Shown here piece after piece: positions 9,645 to 19,640 of a DNA stretch of 64,000 nucleotides (the stretch's first letter is position 1; every line of letters starts with the position of its first letter). The stretch covers positions 33,152 through 97,151 of the forward strand of contig QCMS01000003.1 in NCBI GenBank assembly GCA_003213555.1. Reading direction: 5' to 3'. This stretch comes from Pelagibacteraceae bacterium AG-422-I02 (GTDB lineage: Bacteria > Pseudomonadota > Alphaproteobacteria > Pelagibacterales > Pelagibacteraceae). The notes beneath the pieces are model-generated. The model did not search any database. It saw only the letters and a list, made by a program, of their open reading frames with translations, and was not told the DNA's origin. Both the position numbers and the translations under genes were made by a program.

Positions 9645-10481
9645 ATGGTTATTAAATCATACTCAAAAATAAATTTAACATTAAAAGTTAATTCTAGAAC
9701 TAAAAGTGGTTTACATGAAATTCAGACTTTTTACAGCTGGATAAATCTAATTGATAAAATCAATATTAACAAAATAAAAAAAAAAAAAGATAGAATTAGT
9801 TTTAAAGGTCCTTTTGCAAAATTAGTAAAAAATAAAAACAATACTGTGAATAAGCTTCTGAAAAGACTTAGAGAATTAAATTTAATTTCTAGTTATTATT
9901 CTATTGTAATTACAAAAAATATCCCTGTTTTTAGTGGTTTAGGGGGAGGTACAAGTAATGCAGCATTTATATTAAAATATTTGTTAAAAAATAAGATTAA
10001 TATCAGTTTATTAAATAAAATAGAGGAATTAATTGGATCTGATTTCAAACTTTTTTTCAATAATCAAGGGTACTTGAAAAATTTAGGTAAAATAATTGGT
10101 TTTAAAAAAAGACATAACTTTTGTTTTGTTCTTATTCAACCAAAAATAAAATGTTCAACAAAAGAGATTTATTCAAAAGTAAAAAATTTTTCAGTAAAAG
10201 AGAGTTTGAATAAAAATGTGGTAAATTCAAAAAAAAAACTTATGGATTATTTGTTAAAAAATAGAAATGATTTACAATTTATTGTTGAGAAAAAATACCC
10301 ACTAATTAAAAGATTATTAAAAGATATTAATAGTGAGAAGGGATGTCACTTTTCAAGACTGACTGGATCTGGGTCAGTTTGTTACGGTTTGTTTAGGGAT
10401 CAATTTATGGCAAAAAAAGCCTTATATAAATTAAAAATCAAATATCCTAAATTTTGGTTTTCAATAGCTAAAACTGTTTAA
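9645..10481 (+). CDS. ispE: 4-diphosphocytidyl-2-C-methyl-D-erythritol kinase
   Basis: SYSKINLTLKV, IPVFSGLGGGTSNAAFIL GHMP motif, LTGSGSVCYGLF. Confidence 0.93.
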   Translation: MVIKSYSKINLTLKVNSRTKSGLHEIQTFYSWINLIDKININKIKKKKDRISFKGPFAKLVKNKNNTVNKLLKRLRELNLISSYYSIVITKNIPVFSGLGGGTSNAAFILKYLLKNKINISLLNKIEELIGSDFKLFFNNQGYLKNLGKIIGFKKRHNFCFVLIQPKIKCSTKEIYSKVKNFSVKESLNKNVVNSKKKLMDYLLKNRNDLQFIVEKKYPLIKRLLKDINSEKGCHFSRLTGSGSVCYGLFRDQFMAKKALYKLKIKYPKFWFSIAKTV

Positions 10482-10517
10482 TTTTTGTGATATATGATAT
10501 ATCTGACTTTTTAAAAT

Positions 10518-10591
10518 TGGGGCATAGCCAAGCGGTAAGGCAGCGGTTTTTGATACCGCCATCCTAGGTTCGAATCCTAGTGCCCCAGCCA
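10518..10591 (+). tRNA. tRNA-Gln (TTG), CCA encoded
   Basis: TGGGGCA/TGCCCCA acceptor stem, GCGGT-TTTTGAT-ACCGC anticodon arm with TTG, CTAGG-TTCGAAT-CCTAG T arm, GCCA end. Confidence 0.96.
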
Positions 10592-10598
10592 ATGACAT

Positions 10599-11861
10599 AT
10601 GCTTGATAAAAGTTTCAATTTCATTAAAAAAATTAAGAGAAACTTCTTCCCATTTTATAAAAATAAAGAGTTAAGGTTTGTTTTTAACAAGCTTCAGGAG
10701 GGTTTTCCAAAAGATACTATTGCCGCTAGATTTGTTGGAGGCTGTGTCAGGAAGTATTTATCTAATGATGAAATTGACGATGTCGATATAGCCACAATAT
10801 TAAATTCTGATGAAATCAAAGAAAAATTTAAAAATACTGATTTTAGAATTGTTGATACAGGTATTAAACATGGAACTATTACCTTGATATCTAAAAAATT
10901 TAAACTTGAATTAACAACATTAAGAAAAGATTTAGAAACAGATGGAAGGCATGCTGAAGTAGAATACATTAATAATTGGCAGCTTGATTCTGAAAGAAGG
11001 GATTTTACTATCAACGCTATTTATCTTGATATAAATGGAAATATTTTTGATCCTCAAAACGGAAAAAAAGATTTAAAAAATAAAATAGTTAAATTTATAG
11101 GCGATCCCCAAAAACGGATTGAAGAAGATTACTTACGAATAATACGATTTATTCGTTTTAAAATTATGTACGATTTCAAATTAGAGCCTACTACGTGCAA
11201 AGCAATCAAGCTTAATTTGAGTGGAGTTAAAAAGATATCAAAAGAAAGAATTTTAGTAGAGTTATATAAAATTTTAAATTTAAAAAATTTTATGAATTTA
11301 AATCAAAGTACAGATTTAAAAGAAATTTTCACTCTTATCTTTCCAGAATTTAAAAACCTTAGACGTTTAGAAAGATTAATTAAAATTTGCGACCACTCTC
11401 AAGTAAGCATAAATTTATTGTTGGCTATACTTCTTATAGATGACCAAGATACTCATGAATATTTTAGTCATAAATACAATATTTCAAACAATATTAAAGA
11501 CAATCTTAATTCTTTAGCTAAAAATTTTAGACTCATTAAACAAAAAAAAAGCTTCTTTAATAAAGACTTAGAAAAAAATATTTATTTACACAATAAAAAT
11601 TATTTAATTAATCTAAATATTCTTAACTTTGTTCTCAATTCAAGTACAAAACTTACAGATTTTTCTGAGATACTTAATAGAATATTAAAATCTAAAACTC
11701 ATAAGTTTAATATTGACGGTAAATATTTGATTGAAAATGGTATGCAACAAGGCACATTAGTGGGCAAGGCTTTAAAAGAGATTGAGGAGGAATGGATAAA
11801 AAACAATTTTCAAATTACTAAAGAGCGAGTCAAAGAAATAATTCATTCATACTCAAATTAA
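10599..11861 (+). CDS. CCA tRNA nucleotidyltransferase / poly(A) polymerase family
   Basis: RFVGGCVRKYL...IDDVDIAT, GTITLI, ERRDFTINAIYLD, IEEDYLRIIRFIRF. Confidence 0.92.
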   Translation: MLDKSFNFIKKIKRNFFPFYKNKELRFVFNKLQEGFPKDTIAARFVGGCVRKYLSNDEIDDVDIATILNSDEIKEKFKNTDFRIVDTGIKHGTITLISKKFKLELTTLRKDLETDGRHAEVEYINNWQLDSERRDFTINAIYLDINGNIFDPQNGKKDLKNKIVKFIGDPQKRIEEDYLRIIRFIRFKIMYDFKLEPTTCKAIKLNLSGVKKISKERILVELYKILNLKNFMNLNQSTDLKEIFTLIFPEFKNLRRLERLIKICDHSQVSINLLLAILLIDDQDTHEYFSHKYNISNNIKDNLNSLAKNFRLIKQKKSFFNKDLEKNIYLHNKNYLINLNILNFVLNSSTKLTDFSEILNRILKSKTHKFNIDGKYLIENGMQQGTLVGKALKEIEEEWIKNNFQITKERVKEIIHSYSN

Positions 11862-12334
11862 ATATACTGAACATCTAGTATTTCAAAGCTTTTTTCACCC
11901 GAGGGTGTATTTACTGTTACCATCTCACCTTTATCTTTTCCAATTAAAGCTTTTCCTATTGGGCTTTTAAAAAAAATTTGATTTTTTTTAATATCGGCCT
12001 CGTCTTGTCCAACCAATTTATAAGTAATTTGTTTGTCCGTCTCAAGATCTTGAAGTTTTATGGTAGAACCAAAAATAACTTTCCCGTCATTTTCAATCTT
12101 AGTTACATCAATTACATTAGCTCGAGCAATTAAATCATTAATTGCGATTACTCTACTTTCAATTAAAGCTTGTTGTTCTTTTGCTGCATGATATTCAGCA
12201 TTTTCTTTTAAATCTCCGTGAGACCTAGCTTCGGCTATTGCTTCCACAACTTTTGGTCTTTGAACATTTTTCAAATCTTCTAATTCTGCTTTTAAATTTT
12301 GAAGACCATTAACCGTTATTGGTTCTTTATCCAT
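11858..12334 (-). CDS. greA: Transcription elongation factor GreA
   Basis: MDKEPITVNGLQNLKAELEDLK, EARSHGDLKENAEYHAAKEQQ, SPIGKALIGKDKGE; ATG at 12334. Confidence 0.95.
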   Translation of the reverse strand: MDKEPITVNGLQNLKAELEDLKNVQRPKVVEAIAEARSHGDLKENAEYHAAKEQQALIESRVIAINDLIARANVIDVTKIENDGKVIFGSTIKLQDLETDKQITYKLVGQDEADIKKNQIFFKSPIGKALIGKDKGEMVTVNTPSGEKSFEILDVQYI

Positions 12335-12336
12335 TA

Positions 12337-13161
12337 TTATCTCCACTTAGCCTCAGGTGGTAAAGACATTAAAATAGAATCAATATTACCTCCAGAGTTT
12401 AAACCAAATTTTGTTCCTCTATCATAGAGGAGATTAAACTCTACATATCTTCCGCGTTTAAGCAATTGTTTTTCCTTATCTTTTTTTGTGTATTTAAATT
12501 TTTTCTTTCTATTGATTAATTTATTCGAAATATCAATAAAAGTTAATCCGAGTTCTCTCACAAATTTGAAGTTTTTAATCCAATCTTTAGTTTCATAATC
12601 AAAAAAAATTCCACCGATACCTCTAGCTTCTTTCCTATGGGGTAGATAAAAATATTCATCACACCACTTTTTATATTTTTTATAATTTTTATAATTTTGT
12701 AGGCAAATTTTTTTAAGATTATTATGGACAATTTGACTTTCTTTTTTGTCTTCATGACTAGGCGTTACATCCATCCCTCCACCAAACCATTCTTTGGATG
12801 TAACTATAAATCTAGTGTTAAAATGGATTGCAGGAATCTTTGGGTTTTTCATATGTGCAACCACAGAAATACCCGAAGCCCAATACTTGCCATGATTTTC
12901 GGCACCAAGAATATTTGATCTAAATTTTTTTGGAAACACACCCGAGACAGTTGATTTATTAACCCCAACTTTATCAAAAATCTTTCCTTTAGTTAATAAA
13001 TAAGAAGTTCCACCACCTTCTTTAATATTTTTTTTATACCAATCTCGTTTAGAAAATTTTAATTTATTATCTTCCAGATTTTCAAAAGATTTACATATCT
13101 GAACTTGGAGGTATGAAAACCAACTATCAGCCATTTTTTTTCTATAATCAGATGTAGTCAT
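12337..13161 (-). CDS. hemF: Oxygen-dependent coproporphyrinogen III oxidase
   Basis: GGGMDVTPSHEDKKE, HRKEARGIGGIFFDY, RGRYVEFNLLYDRGTKFGLNSGGNIDSILMSLPP. Confidence 0.96.
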   Translation of the reverse strand: MTTSDYRKKMADSWFSYLQVQICKSFENLEDNKLKFSKRDWYKKNIKEGGGTSYLLTKGKIFDKVGVNKSTVSGVFPKKFRSNILGAENHGKYWASGISVVAHMKNPKIPAIHFNTRFIVTSKEWFGGGMDVTPSHEDKKESQIVHNNLKKICLQNYKNYKKYKKWCDEYFYLPHRKEARGIGGIFFDYETKDWIKNFKFVRELGLTFIDISNKLINRKKKFKYTKKDKEKQLLKRGRYVEFNLLYDRGTKFGLNSGGNIDSILMSLPPEAKWR

Positions 13162-13610
13162 TATTTTAATAAGTTATTTTGCCTAAGAGCTTCAGTAGAA
13201 ATAATTGCTACGCTCATAGCTACATTAAGTGATCTAGTCTTTTTATTCATAGGAATTTTCACTTTATTTTTTATTGTTTTATGTAGACTTTCTGGTACTC
13301 CAGCACTTTCTCTCCCAAACAACAGAATATCATTCTTTTTGAAATTAAATCTAATATAATTTTTTTTAGCTTTAGTTGTCATAAGCACGATTCTTCTTTT
13401 TTTATTTTTACTTAAAAAATTATCATAATCCTCGTACCGAAAAATTTTACCAAATCCCAGATAATCCATAACGACACGTTTAAATCTAGGGTCATGTAAA
13501 TCGAAGCCACAAGGCTCAATAATATGAATTTTAAGTTTTAAGCAAGCACCTAATCTTATTATGGCCGCTGTGTTTTGAGGTATATCGGGTTTATATAGAG
13601 CTATGTGCAT
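13161..13610 (-). CDS. trmL: tRNA (cytidine(34)-2'-O)-methyltransferase (SPOUT)
   Basis: MHIALYKPDIPQNTAAIIRLGACL, LLFGRESAGVP, SLNVAMSVAI. Confidence 0.92.
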   Translation of the reverse strand: MHIALYKPDIPQNTAAIIRLGACLKLKIHIIEPCGFDLHDPRFKRVVMDYLGFGKIFRYEDYDNFLSKNKKRRIVLMTTKAKKNYIRFNFKKNDILLFGRESAGVPESLHKTIKNKVKIPMNKKTRSLNVAMSVAIISTEALRQNNLLK

Positions 13611-13699
13611 TATTATTGCTTAATTTATGTGTCATTCTGACCCTAGAGTATTTAAAAACATAGTTTAAATAATTAAATATATTATAAACACAAACATTA

Positions 13700-14221
13700 A
13701 TGAGCAAAGAAGAAAAAAAAGTAAATCGTAGAGACTTTTTATTTACAGCTAGTTACACTATTGGAGCAGTAGGAGTTGGAGCAGTAATTTGGCCAATGAT
13801 AGACCAAATGAATCCAGATAAAGCTCAACAAGCTCTAGCAACTACAGAAGTTGACATTAGTAGTATAGAACCCGGCAAATCAATTACTGTTTTATGGAGA
13901 GGAAAACCGATATTTATAAAAAAAAGAACATCAGATGAGATAGCCGAGGCCAGGGCGGTAAAATTGGACGATTTGCCTGATCCTCAAAAAGATGAGGATA
14001 GGGTAAAAGATGGCAAAGATGAATGGTTGGTGATGCTAGGGGTTTGCACACATCTTGGATGCGTGCCTTTAAAAGATAAAGGTGACTTCAATGGATGGTT
14101 TTGTCCTTGCCATGGTTCACATTACGATGTATCAGGCAGAATAAGAAAGGGACCAGCTCCAACAAATATGGAAATACCAAAGTTTGAATTTGTTGATAGC
14201 AATACAATTAAGATTGGATAA
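13700..14221 (+). CDS. petA: Ubiquinol-cytochrome c reductase Rieske iron-sulfur subunit
   Basis: Tat-like NRRDFLF, CTHLGCVPL and CPCHGSHYD cluster motifs. Confidence 0.97.
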   Translation: MSKEEKKVNRRDFLFTASYTIGAVGVGAVIWPMIDQMNPDKAQQALATTEVDISSIEPGKSITVLWRGKPIFIKKRTSDEIAEARAVKLDDLPDPQKDEDRVKDGKDEWLVMLGVCTHLGCVPLKDKGDFNGWFCPCHGSHYDVSGRIRKGPAPTNMEIPKFEFVDSNTIKIG

Positions 14222-14227
14222 ATAATT

Positions 14228-15487
14228 ATGAGTGAACACGAATACGTACCAAAATCTAAAGCAGGAAAATGGTTTAACGATCGTTTACCTTTGCTTACGC
14301 TTGGAGCACATCTAACAGATTACCCAACTCCTAAAAATTTAAATTATTGGTGGACCTTTGGTGGAATTTTAACTTTTTGTTTGATAACTCAAATAGTTAC
14401 AGGAATTGTTTTAGCAATGCATTACGTCGCTCATGCAGATTTAGCTTTTGCAAGTGTGGAACACATTATGAGAGATGTAAATTATGGTTGGTTAATAAGA
14501 TATATCCATAGCAATGGTGCATCTATGTTTTTCCTAGCAGTTTACATACACATTTTTAGATCTTTATTTTACGGGTCATATAAATCACCAAGAGAAGTTA
14601 TTTGGATAATTGGTCTTATGATTTATTTATTAATGATGGCAGCAGCTTTCATGGGTTACGTTTTGCCTTGGGGTCAAATGAGTTTCTGGGGTGCAACAGT
14701 TATAACTAACTTATTTAGTGCGATACCATTAGTTGGAGACAGTATAACAACTTGGTTATGGGGAGCATATTCTGTAGATAACCCAACATTAAATAGATTT
14801 TTTAGTTTACATTATTTAATACCTTTTTTGATTTTAGGATTAGTAGTTTTACACATTTGGGCATTACATGTTCCAGGAAATAATAACCCTGTAGGAATTG
14901 ATATAAAGAAACCTTCTAAAGATACAGTGCCATTCCATCCATATATAACAATTAAAGATGCTTTTGCGCTTTTAGTATTTATGATCATATTTGCTGGATT
15001 TGTATTCTTCACGCCTAATGTTTTGGGTCATTCTGATAATTATATTCCGGCTAATCCGTTAGTAACACCAGCACATATTGTACCAGAATGGTATTTATTA
15101 CCCTTTTATGCAATCTTAAGATCTGTTCCAGATAAATTAGGCGGGGTGATTTTAATGTTTGGAGCAATCTTTATCTTATTTGTATTACCGTGGCTGGATA
15201 CTTCTAAAGTTAGATCGGCAGTATTCAGACCAATTTACAGACAGTTTTACTGGATATTTGTTTTAGACGTTTTAATGCTTGGTTATGTTGGTGCTATGCC
15301 AGCTGAAGGAATTTACTTAGTATTAGCTAGAGTGGGAACTATTTACTATTTTGCTCATTTTATAATTGTAATGCCAGTAGTTGGATTGTTAGAGAAAACA
15401 GATCCGATTCCTATGAGCATCTCCGAGCCAGTATTAACCGGAGGAGCAGAACCATCTTTGGCTAGGAAGGTTAATGATAAAGTTTAA
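14228..15487 (+). CDS. petB: Cytochrome b of bc1 complex
   Basis: [32 protein letters not shown] (PEWY). Confidence 0.98.
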   Translation: MSEHEYVPKSKAGKWFNDRLPLLTLGAHLTDYPTPKNLNYWWTFGGILTFCLITQIVTGIVLAMHYVAHADLAFASVEHIMRDVNYGWLIRYIHSNGASMFFLAVYIHIFRSLFYGSYKSPREVIWIIGLMIYLLMMAAAFMGYVLPWGQMSFWGATVITNLFSAIPLVGDSITTWLWGAYSVDNPTLNRFFSLHYLIPFLILGLVVLHIWALHVPGNNNPVGIDIKKPSKDTVPFHPYITIKDAFALLVFMIIFAGFVFFTPNVLGHSDNYIPANPLVTPAHIVPEWYLLPFYAILRSVPDKLGGVILMFGAIFILFVLPWLDTSKVRSAVFRPIYRQFYWIFVLDVLMLGYVGAMPAEGIYLVLARVGTIYYFAHFIIVMPVVGLLEKTDPIPMSISEPVLTGGAEPSLARKVNDKV

Positions 15488-16256
15488 TCTAAAACTAATC
15501 GTTTTATCCTTTTTATTACTTTTCTCACTTAGACCGATACAAAGCGCTGAAATGGTTGATCCAATTAAAGTGGATTGGAGTTTTAAAGGATTAACAGGAA
15601 CTTTTGATAGAGCATCACTACAAAGAGGCTTTCAAGTTTATAAAGAAGTCTGTGCTTCTTGCCACTCAATGCAATACCTTAGCTATAGAAACTTAGGAGA
15701 GCCTGGAGGACCTGAGTTTTCAGAACAAGAGGTAAAAGCTATTGCTGCTAGCTTCGAAATAGAAGATGGTCCAGACTCTCAGGGAGAAATGTTTACTCGA
15801 CCAGGAAAACCTTCAGATAAATTTAAGAGCCCATACCCTAATGTCCAAGCTGCAACAGCTGCTAACGGTGGAGCATACCCGCCTGATATGTCAGTTTTAG
15901 TTAAAGCAAGAAAAGGAGGAGCTAATTACATATATTCAGTTCTTGTCGGTTACGAAGACCCTCCTCCAGGTGTAACTCTTGATGACGGTGTTTATTACAA
16001 TAAATATATGGCCGGCAATAAGATTAAAATGCCAAATAATTTAATGGATGGCCTAGTTGAATATGCAGATGGCACCGAGTCCACTGTTGATCAAATGGCT
16101 AAAGATGTAACAACTTTTTTAGCTTGGGCAGCTGAGCCTGAATTAGAAGAAAGACACAGAACAGGTGTAAAAGTAATTATCTATTTAATCCTTTTAACTA
16201 CTTTAGTATATTTAAGCATGAAGAAAATCTGGTCACGGGTTGACACGGAAGTATAA
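15474..16256 (+). CDS. petC: Cytochrome c1 of bc1 complex
   Basis: [18 protein letters not shown] heme c motif, C-terminal TM anchor; 14-nt overlap with petB. Confidence 0.97.
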   Translation: MIKFNLKLIVLSFLLLFSLRPIQSAEMVDPIKVDWSFKGLTGTFDRASLQRGFQVYKEVCASCHSMQYLSYRNLGEPGGPEFSEQEVKAIAASFEIEDGPDSQGEMFTRPGKPSDKFKSPYPNVQAATAANGGAYPPDMSVLVKARKGGANYIYSVLVGYEDPPPGVTLDDGVYYNKYMAGNKIKMPNNLMDGLVEYADGTESTVDQMAKDVTTFLAWAAEPELEERHRTGVKVIIYLILLTTLVYLSMKKIWSRVDTEV

Positions 16257-17303
16257 TACGTCTCCATCTTTTACAATATAATCTTTACCTTCAATTCTTA
16301 GTTTTCCATTTTCCTTACATTTTTCTGCGCCACCAAATTTAATAAAATCTTCATATGTTACGGCCTCTGCTCGAATAAAATTTTTTTCAAAATCAGTATG
16401 GATTACGCTCGCCGCTTGTGGCGCTAGAGTATTTTTTTCTACTGTCCAAGCTCTACTTTCCTCTGGCCCAGATGTAAAAAATGTATCGAGGTTTAAAAGA
16501 TCATAACCTTCTTTTATTAACTGATTTAAACCAGTTTTATTTAGACCTATTTCTTTCATGAAAGTCTCCCTTTCATTATTGTCTAATCCCATGATCTGAT
16601 CTTCTATATCTACACAAATGGTTACTATTTTCTCATCAGGGCATTTTCTTTTCACGTCTTCCGTAAAAGTATTGCCTGTTGCTAAACTTTCTTCATCAAC
16701 ATTACAAACTATAATTTTAGGTTTGATACTTAATAAACCTAGTGTAGTTAAAAACTTTTTCTCAAATTCATTATTTAAAATTACCTCCATGCCTTCATTT
16801 AATTGTTCTAATTTTTCCTCAAGAATTTTTACCTCTTTTTCTTGAAGTAATTTTTTTTTACCTTTTTCAAGTTTTTTTTGAATGATATCTAGATCAGAAA
16901 GTACTATTTCAGTTTTGATAGTTTCAAGGTCTTCAACTGGATTAATTTTTGAATTAACGTGGGTAATTTTTTCAGATTCAAAGCATCTTACTAAGTGAAC
17001 TATTGCATCGACTTCTCTGATATGAGAAAGAAATTTATTTCCTAATCCCTCTCCTTTTGAAGCTCCTTTAACAAGTCCAGCAATGTCTACAAATGTAATA
17101 TTGGTGTATATTTTTTTTTTTGAATTAGATAGTTTTGTTAATTTATCTAACCTTTCATCAATTACATCAACAATTCCTATGTTTGGATCTATAGTACAAA
17201 AAGGAAAGTTTGCTGCTTCAGCATTTTTAGAAGCTGTTAAAGCATTAAATAATGTTGACTTCCCTACGTTCGGAAGTCCGACAATTCCACACTTAAATCC
17301 CAT
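16233..17303 (-). CDS. ychF: Redox-regulated ATPase YchF (Obg family)
   Basis: GFKCGIVGLPNVGKSTLFNALT, IDPNIGIV, C-terminal TGS-like domain. Confidence 0.97.
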   Translation of the reverse strand: MGFKCGIVGLPNVGKSTLFNALTASKNAEAANFPFCTIDPNIGIVDVIDERLDKLTKLSNSKKKIYTNITFVDIAGLVKGASKGEGLGNKFLSHIREVDAIVHLVRCFESEKITHVNSKINPVEDLETIKTEIVLSDLDIIQKKLEKGKKKLLQEKEVKILEEKLEQLNEGMEVILNNEFEKKFLTTLGLLSIKPKIIVCNVDEESLATGNTFTEDVKRKCPDEKIVTICVDIEDQIMGLDNNERETFMKEIGLNKTGLNQLIKEGYDLLNLDTFFTSGPEESRAWTVEKNTLAPQAASVIHTDFEKNFIRAEAVTYEDFIKFGGAEKCKENGKLRIEGKDYIVKDGDVLYFRVNP

Positions 17304-17865
17304 TTAGGTCTTGATTTACTTTGCTTGAAAATAGATCTATTTTTTTCTCAATTAAGGTAGGTAGTTGCTTAACAATATTTTCTGTAATCTCATTTATCTT
17401 TTCTTCTTCATCTTCTTTAAAATCTTCAAGGACGTGGCTATTCACTTTTTTCTTTTGTTTCGGATGACCGATTCCTATACGAACTCTTGAATAATCTTTG
17501 CCTATAAATTTATCTATTGACTCTATACCGTTGTGTCCTGCGCTACTTCCTCCAAATTTAGCTTTTATTTTTCCAAAATCAATATCCATATCATCATGAA
17601 AAACAAAGACGTCTTTTGCGTCAATCTTAAAATAATCAATTAGCTCTTTAATTGCTGTGCCAGAGTTATTCATAAAGGTTAAAGGCTTTATTGCATAGAT
17701 TTTTTTTTCATCAATATTACCTGTGGTAAGTAGACCTTTGAATTTAGGTTTTTGCTTTGAAAGTTTAAAATGTGTATTTATTGCATCAATTATTTTGAAA
17801 CCAATATTGTGTCTTGTATTAGTGTAGTTGGATCCGGGATTTCCTAATCCGACGAGTAAAAGCAT
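17293..17865 (-). CDS. pth: Peptidyl-tRNA hydrolase
   Basis: LLVGLGNPGSNYTNTRHNIGF, KPLTFMNNSG, HDDMDIDFGKIKAKFGGSSAGHNG. Confidence 0.97.
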   Translation of the reverse strand: MLLLVGLGNPGSNYTNTRHNIGFKIIDAINTHFKLSKQKPKFKGLLTTGNIDEKKIYAIKPLTFMNNSGTAIKELIDYFKIDAKDVFVFHDDMDIDFGKIKAKFGGSSAGHNGIESIDKFIGKDYSRVRIGIGHPKQKKKVNSHVLEDFKEDEEEKINEITENIVKQLPTLIEKKIDLFSSKVNQDLNGI

Positions 17866-17870
17866 ATTAA

Positions 17871-18608
17871 TTATTTCTTTTCAGCAGGTTTTTTTTCGTC
17901 AGGTTTTTTATCAGCACCTTCTTTAGGCTTATCATCTTTTTTAGCTACATCCCCGTCTTTGGTAGCAGTTTCTGCTCCTTCTGCAGGAACTTCTCCCTCA
18001 GCACCTTCAGCTGCGACTTCTCCTTCAGCAGGTTTTTCAGGTTCTTTAATAATAGTAGGAGAGGCTACTGTTGCGATAACAAAGTCACGATCCGAAATAG
18101 TTGGAGAAACATTTTCATCTAATTTTACGGATGAAATTTTTATACTCGTTCCAATATCAGTTCCCGCTAAATCGACCACTATTTCATTTGGAATATTTTC
18201 TGCAGGGCATTTTAATTCGACTTTTCGTCTGACAATATTTAATACTCCACCTCTTTTTAATCCTGGGGAGTCAGGGTGGTTGATAAACTTAACAGGAATT
18301 TCAAGAATAATTTTTTTTCCAGAAACAATTCTCATAAAATCTATATGAATTGGTTCTTCAGAAACAACGTTAAATGCAACATCTCTAGGAATGACTTTTT
18401 CTTTTTTACCGTCTACTTCTAATTCTAGTACCTTTGATAAAAAAGTATCGGAAGTTATTATATTAGATAATTCTTTTTTACTAACTGAAATATTAAGGTT
18501 AGGAGTTTTTCCCCCATAAAGAATAGCGGGTATGTGACCTTGAGCTCTCAATTTATTATTTGAGCCAGTAGAAATACTATTTCTTTTAGTTGCTTTTAAA
18601 TTACTCAT
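17871..18608 (-). CDS. rplY: Ribosomal protein bL25 (CTC form) with low-complexity C-terminal tail
   Basis: LRAQGHIPAILYGG, IHIDFMRI, FINHPDSPGLKRGGVLN; tail VAAEGAEGEVPAEGAE...KK. Confidence 0.94.
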   Translation of the reverse strand: MSNLKATKRNSISTGSNNKLRAQGHIPAILYGGKTPNLNISVSKKELSNIITSDTFLSKVLELEVDGKKEKVIPRDVAFNVVSEEPIHIDFMRIVSGKKIILEIPVKFINHPDSPGLKRGGVLNIVRRKVELKCPAENIPNEIVVDLAGTDIGTSIKISSVKLDENVSPTISDRDFVIATVASPTIIKEPEKPAEGEVAAEGAEGEVPAEGAETATKDGDVAKKDDKPKEGADKKPDEKKPAEKK

Positions 18609-18657
18609 AAATTTATTGAAGTGGGTATATAACCCATGATCTTAATCAAAACAAGTA

Positions 18658-19590
18658 TTAATTAAATAAATCAGATACTGAATTTGAATTTGCAATCCTT
18701 TTAATTGCTTCTGACATTAATGAAGATATTGATAAAACCTCAATTTTAGTATTATTATTAATTTTTTTACTATTATCTATAGTGTCTGTTACTACAAGTT
18801 TCTTAATTTTCGAATTTTTGATTTTTTTTGCCGCATCTCCGCTTAAGACACCATGAGAAATAAATACGTAAACTTCATTTGCTCCATTTTTAATTAAAGC
18901 ATCAACAGCATTAATTATCGTGCCTCCGCTATCGATTATATCATCAACAATTATACATGTTTTATTTTCAACATTTCCTAAAATATTCATAACTTCAGAT
19001 TTACCAGGAGCAGGTCTTCTTTTATCTATAATAGCGAGATCAGCTTTTATTCTATTGGCTAGATCTCTAGTTCTTGCCACTCCCCCAACATCTGGAGAAA
19101 CACAAATAAGTTTTTTATTACTCAACTTTTTTTTAATATACTTCGCAAATAGTGGAGCGGTATATAAATTATCTACAGGCATATCAAAGAAACCTTGAAT
19201 TTGACCAGCATGCAAATCAACAGTAACAACTCTAGTTGCTCCTGCGTTAGTTATTAAATTTGCCATCACTTTGGCTGAAATGGAAGTTCTAGGAGCAACC
19301 TTACGATCTTGTCTTGCATAACCAAAATACGGAATGACAGCTGTTATAGTTTTAGCAGAAGATCTCTTTAAAGCATCAATTACTAACAGAAGTTCCATTA
19401 TATTATCATTGGCCGGATTAGAAGTAGATTGAATTACAAATACACTATTACCTCTAATATTCTCATTAATTTCTATATAGATTTCACCATCAGAGAATCT
19501 TCTTATATTTGTGTTAATTAATTTTAGTTTTAAATTTTTAGCAATATTTTTACTGAGTTTTAAATTACTAGTTCCAGATAAAATTTTCAT
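18658..19590 (-). CDS. prs: Ribose-phosphate pyrophosphokinase
   Basis: FSDGEIYIEI, PYFGYARQDRK, DLHAGQIQGFFD, CIIVDDIIDSGGTI. Confidence 0.97.
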   Translation of the reverse strand: MKILSGTSNLKLSKNIAKNLKLKLINTNIRRFSDGEIYIEINENIRGNSVFVIQSTSNPANDNIMELLLVIDALKRSSAKTITAVIPYFGYARQDRKVAPRTSISAKVMANLITNAGATRVVTVDLHAGQIQGFFDMPVDNLYTAPLFAKYIKKKLSNKKLICVSPDVGGVARTRDLANRIKADLAIIDKRRPAPGKSEVMNILGNVENKTCIIVDDIIDSGGTIINAVDALIKNGANEVYVFISHGVLSGDAAKKIKNSKIKKLVVTDTIDNSKKINNNTKIEVLSISSLMSEAIKRIANSNSVSDLFN

Positions 19591-19640
19591 GAAATGTAAC
19601 TACTTATACCTTATTTCTTCATCTTTTCAAATTAATAAAA

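Noticed and set aside
10694-11014. ORF antisense to the CCA-adding enzyme
   Set aside because: Shadow of a well-supported CDS; no motif. The same applies to other antisense ORFs, e.g. 7544..7873, 17959..18348, 30506..30877, 56717..57040 and 62245..62553.
12558-12755. Alternative same-strand ORF within hemF
   Set aside because: Lies in another frame of a well-conserved gene; lysine/isoleucine-rich composition is a by-product of AT bias.
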